From Mycolicibacterium mageritense (lineage in GTDB: Bacteria; Actinomycetota; Actinomycetes; Mycobacteriales; Mycobacteriaceae): 64,000 nucleotides of DNA. Every line of letters begins with the position of its first letter. The first letter of the stretch is position 1. This document shows, one piece after another, positions 58,900-64,000 of this stretch. The translations under genes and the position numbers were made by a program. The stretch lies in the NCBI RefSeq assembly GCF_010727475.1, contig NZ_AP022567.1, forward strand, positions 3,782,001-3,846,000, given 5' to 3'. The notes beneath the pieces were generated by a model that was given only the letters and a program-made list of their open reading frames with translations, did no database searches and was not told the DNA's origin.

Positions 58900-61748
58900 C
58901 TGGCCATCTCCACATCCACTCGGGCGCCGAGACTGCGCAGGATGTCGAGCACCAAACCGACAACGATGAGATACACCCCCAAATCGAAGAACAGCGCGGT
59001 CACCATCTTGACCGAACCCAATACCGGAACGTCGAACTGCAGCACGGCCGAGGACAGGGCCGGTGCACCGAACAGCAGTGAGGCGACCGCGGTCCCGGCC
59101 GACAGGGCCAGCCCCGTGCCCAGGATCTTGCCCGCGTCCAGCGGCAGAGTCTCGCCGAGTTCGTAACGGCCACCGGCCAGATACCGCAGCACCAACGCCA
59201 GACCAGCGGTCAGCCCACCCGCGAAACCGCCGCCGGGCGTGTTGTGCCCGGCGAAGAAGAAGTAGGCCGACAGCACCATGATGAGCGGGAAGATGACCCG
59301 GGTCGCGACCTCCAGGACGAGTGACCGGTAGCGGGGATCACGCACCTCGCTGCCCCGCAGCCACGTCACGTCGCCGGCCGCCGGACTGTAGGCCCCGATC
59401 GGTCCGATGTCGGGTTGCCCGACGGCGGAGCTGAGACGCGGCGCGGCGCCGAAGCGGCGGTGCCGGAACACCAGCGAGGCCACGCCCGTCGCGGCCACCA
59501 GCAGGACCATGATCTCGCCCATGGTGTCCCAGGCCCGGATGTCGACCAGGAGCACGTTGACGGTGTTGGCGCCGTGACCGCGGTAATAGGCGGCATCGGG
59601 CAGCAATTCGGCGATCCCGGGCCCGGTCCGGGCGGCCATCGCGAACGCGCCGAGCGCCGTGACGGTGGCCCCCACGGCCAGCGCGAGTACCGCGCGGGGC
59701 AGCCGGTAGCGGTTGATGTTGGTGGCGTCGGCCTCGGCGGGCAGAACCCGAAGCACCAGCACGAAGATCACCAAAACCAGTGTCTCGACCAGGAATTGGG
59801 TCAACGCCAGGTCAGGCGCGCCGTGGAAGGCGAAGATCGCGCCGCAGCCGTAGCCCGTCACACCCACCAGCAGCACCGCGGCCAGCCGGTTGCGCATCAC
59901 CGTCGCACTGATGGCCGCGGCGAGCATCAGCAACCCGACCACCACCTGGAGCGGGGAATCCCACAGTTCGAACTCCGGGCGGTTCCGGGCCCCGAGGGCC
60001 AGCATCGCGATGGGCAGCAGGACCAGTGTCGACAGGATCACCGACTGCGTGGCAGGCAGCGAGCCGCGCTGGGTTTCGCCGGTCAGCCGCACCGAGGCGA
60101 CGTCCAGCCCGCGGATCACCGCGTCGTACATGCGGTCCGCGTTGCCCAGCGGTTGGTAGGCGAACCGGGTGCGGGGCAGGCTGCGCCGGCCGAAGAACAC
60201 CGCGGTGCCGACGGCGAGCACCACGACCGACAGCAGCAGCGGCAGGCCGAAGCCGTGCCACAACGCGAGGTGGTAGCCGGAACCGCCGGGCATGGTGTCG
60301 GCGTATTCGTCGAGCACCGAGTCCAGCCCGGCCGGCCAGAGCCCGAACAGCAGGCCCGCGGCGGCCAGGATTGTCGGAGCCGTCAGGAAAAGTACTGAGG
60401 GCTGATGCATTTCAGCCACCCGGGTGCTGGGCGCGGGCAGCCCCTTTGCAGCGAACGCGCCCCACATGAACCGCAGGCTGTAGATCGTGGTGAACACCGA
60501 GCCGACCACGATGCCGGTGAGCACGAACGGGGCGGCCGTGCCGAGCGCAGGGCTGTGCAGCACGGTTTCCAGGTCGGCTTCCTTGGCGACGAAGCCGAAG
60601 AACGGGGGCAGCGCAGCCATGCTGGCGGTCGCACACGCGGCGATGATCAACAGCGGGCGGTGCCGCTGCCCCAGCCCGGCGAGCCGCCGGATGTCGCGGG
60701 TGCCCGTGGTGTGGTCGATGACGCCGACCACCATGAACAGCGCGGCCTTGAACATCGCGTGCGCGCACAGCATGGCCAGGCCGGCCAGCATCATGTCGCT
60801 GCCACCCGTGCCCACCATGACCGTGATCAGGCCGAGCTGGCTGACGGTGCCGAACGCCAGGATGAGTTTGAGGTCGTACTCCCGGACCGCGCGCCAACCG
60901 GCCAGCAGCATCGTGAGCAAGCCGAGTCCGACCACCATCGGTCGCCACAGCGACGTGTCGGCGAACCCGGGCGCCATGCGCGCCACGAGGTACACGCCGG
61001 CCTTGACCATGGCCGCGGCGTGCAGGTACGCACTGACCGGGGTGGGCGCGGCCATCGCGCCGGGCAGCCAGAAGTGCATCGGCACGATCGCCGACTTCGA
61101 CAGCGCGCCGACGAGGATCAGGGCCACGCCGATGGATGCCGCGGCGCCGCCGGGCGGCGAGGCGATCAATTCGGACAGCAGATAGGTGCCGGCCAGATTG
61201 CCGAGCACGATGATGCCGACCAGCATGGCCAGCCCGCCGAACGTCGTCACCAGCAATGCCTGGGTGGCGGCGCGGCGGCTCGTGGCGCGCTCGGCGTAAT
61301 GACCGACCAACAGGAACGACAGCACCGTCGTCGTTTCCCAGAAGATGTAGAGCACGAGCATGTTGTCGCTGACCACCAGGCCGAACATCGACCCGGAGAA
61401 CGCGACCAGCTCGGCGGCGAAGCTGGGCAGTCGCTTCTCGACCTTGTCGCCGTGATGGTGGAAGTACTCGCCGCAGTAGAACAGCACCAAGGCGCCGATC
61501 GCCAGCACCAGCACACTCATGATCGCGGCGAGCGAGTCGAACCGCAGCGTGATGTCCATCGACAGCTCGGGCAGCCACGGGATGCTCAGGGTCGGGACGC
61601 GGTCGCGGCTCGGCCAGTTCTGCGCGACCCAGACCAGTGAGCCGAGCGGTACCAGCGCCAAGGGGTAGAACGCTCGCCGTCCCCATTTGGCCACCATGAG
61701 GGGCGCCAGCGCGGTGGCTACCGCGTGGGCGAGCAGGACGGCGAGCAT
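58896..61748 (-). CDS. mrpA: Na+/H+ antiporter subunit A fused to subunit B
   Basis: 950 residues. The N-terminal NuoL-like part (about 1-500) includes KSAIVPMHFWLPGAMAAPTPVSAYLHAA and the Lys-containing helix EYDLKLILAFGTVSQLG. The MrpA C-terminal and MrpB-like region follows, ending with the B-subunit signature FFAGHNTPGGGFAGGLTAGLALVLRY near residue 835. No separate mrpB gene exists in the operon, so B is supplied by this fusion. First gene of a six-gene operon. The complex exports Na+ in exchange for H+ and supports pH and salt tolerance. Confidence 0.93.
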   Translation of the reverse strand: MLAVLLAHAVATALAPLMVAKWGRRAFYPLALVPLGSLVWVAQNWPSRDRVPTLSIPWLPELSMDITLRFDSLAAIMSVLVLAIGALVLFYCGEYFHHHGDKVEKRLPSFAAELVAFSGSMFGLVVSDNMLVLYIFWETTTVLSFLLVGHYAERATSRRAATQALLVTTFGGLAMLVGIIVLGNLAGTYLLSELIASPPGGAAASIGVALILVGALSKSAIVPMHFWLPGAMAAPTPVSAYLHAAAMVKAGVYLVARMAPGFADTSLWRPMVVGLGLLTMLLAGWRAVREYDLKLILAFGTVSQLGLITVMVGTGGSDMMLAGLAMLCAHAMFKAALFMVVGVIDHTTGTRDIRRLAGLGQRHRPLLIIAACATASMAALPPFFGFVAKEADLETVLHSPALGTAAPFVLTGIVVGSVFTTIYSLRFMWGAFAAKGLPAPSTRVAEMHQPSVLFLTAPTILAAAGLLFGLWPAGLDSVLDEYADTMPGGSGYHLALWHGFGLPLLLSVVVLAVGTAVFFGRRSLPRTRFAYQPLGNADRMYDAVIRGLDVASVRLTGETQRGSLPATQSVILSTLVLLPIAMLALGARNRPEFELWDSPLQVVVGLLMLAAAISATVMRNRLAAVLLVGVTGYGCGAIFAFHGAPDLALTQFLVETLVLVIFVLVLRVLPAEADATNINRYRLPRAVLALAVGATVTALGAFAMAARTGPGIAELLPDAAYYRGHGANTVNVLLVDIRAWDTMGEIMVLLVAATGVASLVFRHRRFGAAPRLSSAVGQPDIGPIGAYSPAAGDVTWLRGSEVRDPRYRSLVLEVATRVIFPLIMVLSAYFFFAGHNTPGGGFAGGLTAGLALVLRYLAGGRYELGETLPLDAGKILGTGLALSAGTAVASLLFGAPALSSAVLQFDVPVLGSVKMVTALFFDLGVYLIVVGLVLDILRSLGARVDVEMAR

Positions 61749-61859
61749 GGCACTCCGATCGGGTTGGGGTCGGGGTGTCGGCTACCGATGAGCGCTTGCG
61801 CGAAGAGCACCGGCATGAGTGGCTTTGGTTTAAGTGCATTCTACGTGGGCCGTTGTGGC

Positions 61860-61865
61860 TACCAT
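61860..61865 (+). promoter_or_regulatory. Possible -10 element for a leaderless monooxygenase mRNA
   Basis: TACCAT lies six bases before the ATG at 61872 and there is no Shine-Dalgarno sequence, so transcription may start at the initiation codon. No good -35 is seen. Confidence 0.3.
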
Positions 61866-61871
61866 CAGCTG

Positions 61872-63293
61872 ATGGCCACGGGTGACGTCGTGGTAGTCGG
61901 GGCCGGCCCCACCGGTCTTATGCTCGCGTGCGAGCTGGCACTCGGCGGAGCGACCGTGCGCCTGCTCGAGGAACGCACCACGGTTCCCAACATCACTAGG
62001 GCGTTTGCCGTGCATGCCCGCACCCTGGAGCTGCTCGACGGGCGCGGGCTGGCCGACGAATTGCTGACCCGCGGCGTCCCGGTATATGAGGTGGCACCAC
62101 CGGGCGGGGCGACGCTGGATCTGCGCACACTGCCCACGCAGTTCGGCATGGTGCTGATCGTTCCGCAAAGCGGGACCGAGCATCTCCTGGAAGCGCGGGC
62201 CGCCGAGCTCGGCGTCGAGGTGCGCCGGGGTGCCAAGGTGGTCGGGCTGACTCGGGACGACGACGGCGTGACGGTCGAGCTCGCCGACGGCGCAAGCCTG
62301 CGCGCCGACTACGTCGTCGGGTGCGACGGTGCGCACAGCGCTGTCCGCGAACTGGTCGGCATCGACTTCGTCGGCAAACAGTACGAGACCCACATCCTGC
62401 TGGCCGACGTCCGGTTGGCGGCACCGCCGGCCGAAACGCTGTTCGCCCGGACCAGCCCGGAAGGCGTCGTGCTGTTCGTGCCGTTCGGTGATGGCTGGTT
62501 CCGCGCCATCGCGTGGGACCGGCTGCGGGAACAGGCGCCGCTGGACGAACCGGTGACGCTCGACGAGATGCGGGACGCGTTTCGCCGCATCGCCGGCGGT
62601 GACTACGGCATGACCGACATGCGCTGGAGCTCGCGATTCCTCAGCGAGCGGCGCCAGGCCCGGCACTACCGGTCCGGGCGCGTGTTCCTGGCGGGCGACG
62701 CCGCCCACGTGCATTCGCCGCTGGGTGGGCAGGGCATGAACACGGGTCTCGGCGACGCCTTCAACCTCGGTTGGAAACTCGCCGAGGCGGTCCGCGGGCA
62801 GGCGCCGCCGTGGTTGCTGGACACCTATGAGCGCGAGCGGCATCCCGTCGGTGCCGCGGTGCTGCGGCTGACCGACGCGTTCAACCAGGTGGTGTTGAGC
62901 TCGGCGGCCACGCGTCGGCTCCGGGTTTTCGTACTCGGCATAGTGCTGCGCATCCCGCGCACGCGGCGATTCCTGGCCGAGCGGCTCAGCGGCATCGGCA
63001 TCGCCTATCCGCGGTCGCGTGAAGAGGACTGGCTGGTCGGGCGTCGTATCGCCGACCTGGACTGCGGTGGCGTCCGCCTCTACGAGCTGCTGCGTGCGGG
63101 CAAGTTCGTGCTTGTCACCGCGGCTCCGGTGGACGTCGCAGGGTGCGATGTGGTGCACGCGATCGACCACCGGCCCGAACTGCCCGACGCGGTGCTGGTG
63201 CGGCCCGACGGGTATGTCGCGTGGGCCAGTGAGCGGTTGCCGCGGTCAGCCGACGTGCGGGCCGCGATCGGGCACTGGGTTGAGCGGGGCTAG
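61872..63293 (+). CDS. FAD-dependent monooxygenase (aromatic hydroxylase/rifampicin monooxygenase family)
   Basis: 473 residues. FAD motif VVVGAGPTGLMLACELALGG at about 6-25, the DG motif DYVVGCDGAHSAVRELVG at about 145-162, and the second FAD motif RVFLAGDAAHVHSPLGGQGM at about 272-291. Group A flavin hydroxylase (PheA/TfdB and polyketide hydroxylase type), with a C-terminal thioredoxin-like region (VRLYELLRAGKFVLVTAA). Divergent from the mrp operon. The fold includes rifampicin monooxygenases, but several such paralogues exist in mycobacteria, so that specific role is not claimed. Confidence 0.9.
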   Translation: MATGDVVVVGAGPTGLMLACELALGGATVRLLEERTTVPNITRAFAVHARTLELLDGRGLADELLTRGVPVYEVAPPGGATLDLRTLPTQFGMVLIVPQSGTEHLLEARAAELGVEVRRGAKVVGLTRDDDGVTVELADGASLRADYVVGCDGAHSAVRELVGIDFVGKQYETHILLADVRLAAPPAETLFARTSPEGVVLFVPFGDGWFRAIAWDRLREQAPLDEPVTLDEMRDAFRRIAGGDYGMTDMRWSSRFLSERRQARHYRSGRVFLAGDAAHVHSPLGGQGMNTGLGDAFNLGWKLAEAVRGQAPPWLLDTYERERHPVGAAVLRLTDAFNQVVLSSAATRRLRVFVLGIVLRIPRTRRFLAERLSGIGIAYPRSREEDWLVGRRIADLDCGGVRLYELLRAGKFVLVTAAPVDVAGCDVVHAIDHRPELPDAVLVRPDGYVAWASERLPRSADVRAAIGHWVERG

Positions 63294-63387
63294 GCACCGA
63301 GAGTGTAGTGAGGGACAAGAGTCGGGTCTGATTTGTCCTTGAGTACAGCCTCGGTGTGGTGTCGGTACCGCGTGCCAACATTCCGCC

Positions 63388-64000
63388 ATGGGTGGGGTGA
63401 TCATCGGCAGTGAAGCGTTGGCCAAAGGGGTCGTGACGCGTAACGAGCTTCGACATCACTACCAGCGGCTGTTTCCCGACGTATATGTCCGAGGTGAACC
63501 GACGCTGCGCGACCGGACAGTCGGCGCCTGGCTGTGGTCGGGGCGTCGGGCGGTGATCGCAGGCGTGGCCGCGTCGGCTCTGCACGGCGCGGCGTATGTG
63601 GACACCGACATCCCCATCGAGCTTGTCTGGAACAACACCCGGCCACCGGCGGGCTTGGTGGTGCGCAACGAAACCCTTGCCGACGACGAGATCAAACGGG
63701 TCGTGGGTATACCGGTCACCACACCTGCGCGTACCGTGTTCGACCTCGGGCGCCACTACCCACGCGACGAGGCCGTCGCACGGATCGATGCGCTCGCCTG
63801 GACCCTGCGGGTCACGGTCGACGACGTCACCCCGCTCATCGAACGCTATCCGGCCGTTCGGGGGATCCGGGCTCTGAAAGCCGCGCTGCCGCTGGTCGAC
63901 GCGGGTGCCGATTCCCCGCGCGAAACGTGGCTGCGCCTGCGACTGACCGACGCCGGTATGCCGCCCGACGAAACCCAGATCATGGTGATCGAAGGACGCG
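63388..64000 (+). CDS. AbiEi-antitoxin-like / DUF559 protein, 5' part
   Basis: Open from ATG 63388 to the right edge: 204 codons, incomplete. The N-terminal part (SEALAKGVVTRNELRHHYQRLFPDVYV) is the winged-helix type seen in AbiEi-like antitoxins. The middle has AVIAGVAASALHGAAYV and VTTPARTVFDLGRHYPRDEAVARIDAL. The end, SPRETWLRLRLTDAGMP, begins the restriction-endonuclease-like DUF559 domain. Mycobacteria carry many copies of this family, mostly without an obvious toxin partner. Function unknown. The 94 bp before it hold only a short GGACAA/TTGTCC inverted repeat (63313-63338). Confidence 0.75.
   Translation, partial: MGGVIIGSEALAKGVVTRNELRHHYQRLFPDVYVRGEPTLRDRTVGAWLWSGRRAVIAGVAASALHGAAYVDTDIPIELVWNNTRPPAGLVVRNETLADDEIKRVVGIPVTTPARTVFDLGRHYPRDEAVARIDALAWTLRVTVDDVTPLIERYPAVRGIRALKAALPLVDAGADSPRETWLRLRLTDAGMPPDETQIMVIEGR

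Overview
The window is high-GC actinobacterial DNA, almost certainly from a fast-growing mycobacterium (Mycolicibacterium, M. smegmatis-like). The best evidence is the right half. A TPP riboswitch, thiC, thiD and an alpha/beta hydrolase are followed by xthA, a GNAT gene, def, a DUF3263 gene, a virR-like LytR_C gene, sodC, a ybdK-type ligase and a Lon-N gene, in the order of M. tuberculosis Rv0421c to Rv0434. I see no rRNA, tRNA, CRISPR array or prophage. The only mobile element is one IS630-type insertion sequence. Genus placement is inference from gene content; species is recollection, not computed.

Left part, 0-6.5 kb: the end of an isoprenylcysteine methyltransferase-like gene and a coupled flavoprotein, probably the tail of a type III polyketide (phenolic lipid) operon; a TetR regulator with an NCS2 uracil/xanthine permease; a divergent SulP transporter. 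4.9-10.5 kb is a compact sugar or polyol catabolic regulon: TIM-barrel isomerase and SDR on the minus strand, then MHS-type transporter, two-subunit transketolase and FadR-type GntR regulator on the plus strand. Near-identical TTGAC/GTCAA dyads lie at the divergent promoters and in front of the regulator. 10.5-13.7 kb holds an APC permease, two small membrane proteins and a tandem TetR-TetR regulator. 13.7-17.7 kb is a minus-strand run (VOC protein, GntR, DUF5996, Baeyer-Villiger-type monooxygenase, small membrane protein) facing a plus-strand 2-oxoacid dehydrogenase E1 (alpha-beta fusion) and E2. 21.2-26.3 kb is a LysR, MHS transporter, M20 amidohydrolase, amidase operon, followed by a transaldolase.

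27.5-38.4 kb is a second regulon. A branched-chain-type ABC importer (substrate-binding lipoprotein, LivH, a LivM-LivG fusion, LivF) and its LacI repressor are transcribed leftwards. A 3-hydroxyisobutyrate-dehydrogenase-like enzyme, a creatinase/M24-like enzyme and an aldehyde dehydrogenase are transcribed rightwards. Two identical 14-bp operators flank the divergent promoters. The aldehyde dehydrogenase is split by the IS630 element at a TA dinucleotide; removing the element and one TA restores a perfect 484-codon reading frame, so the pathway is probably disrupted in this strain.

38.5-64 kb is mostly housekeeping: P450 plus DUF3303 protein, thiamine synthesis under a TPP riboswitch, a DHA2 efflux pump, exported and lipoprotein genes including a GH114-like glycosidase, the xthA-to-Lon-N block, a SAM methyltransferase, a complete mrp Na+/H+ antiporter operon (A-B fusion, C, D, E, F, G, all joined by 4-nt overlaps), an FAD monooxygenase, and the start of an AbiEi/DUF559-like gene running off the right edge.
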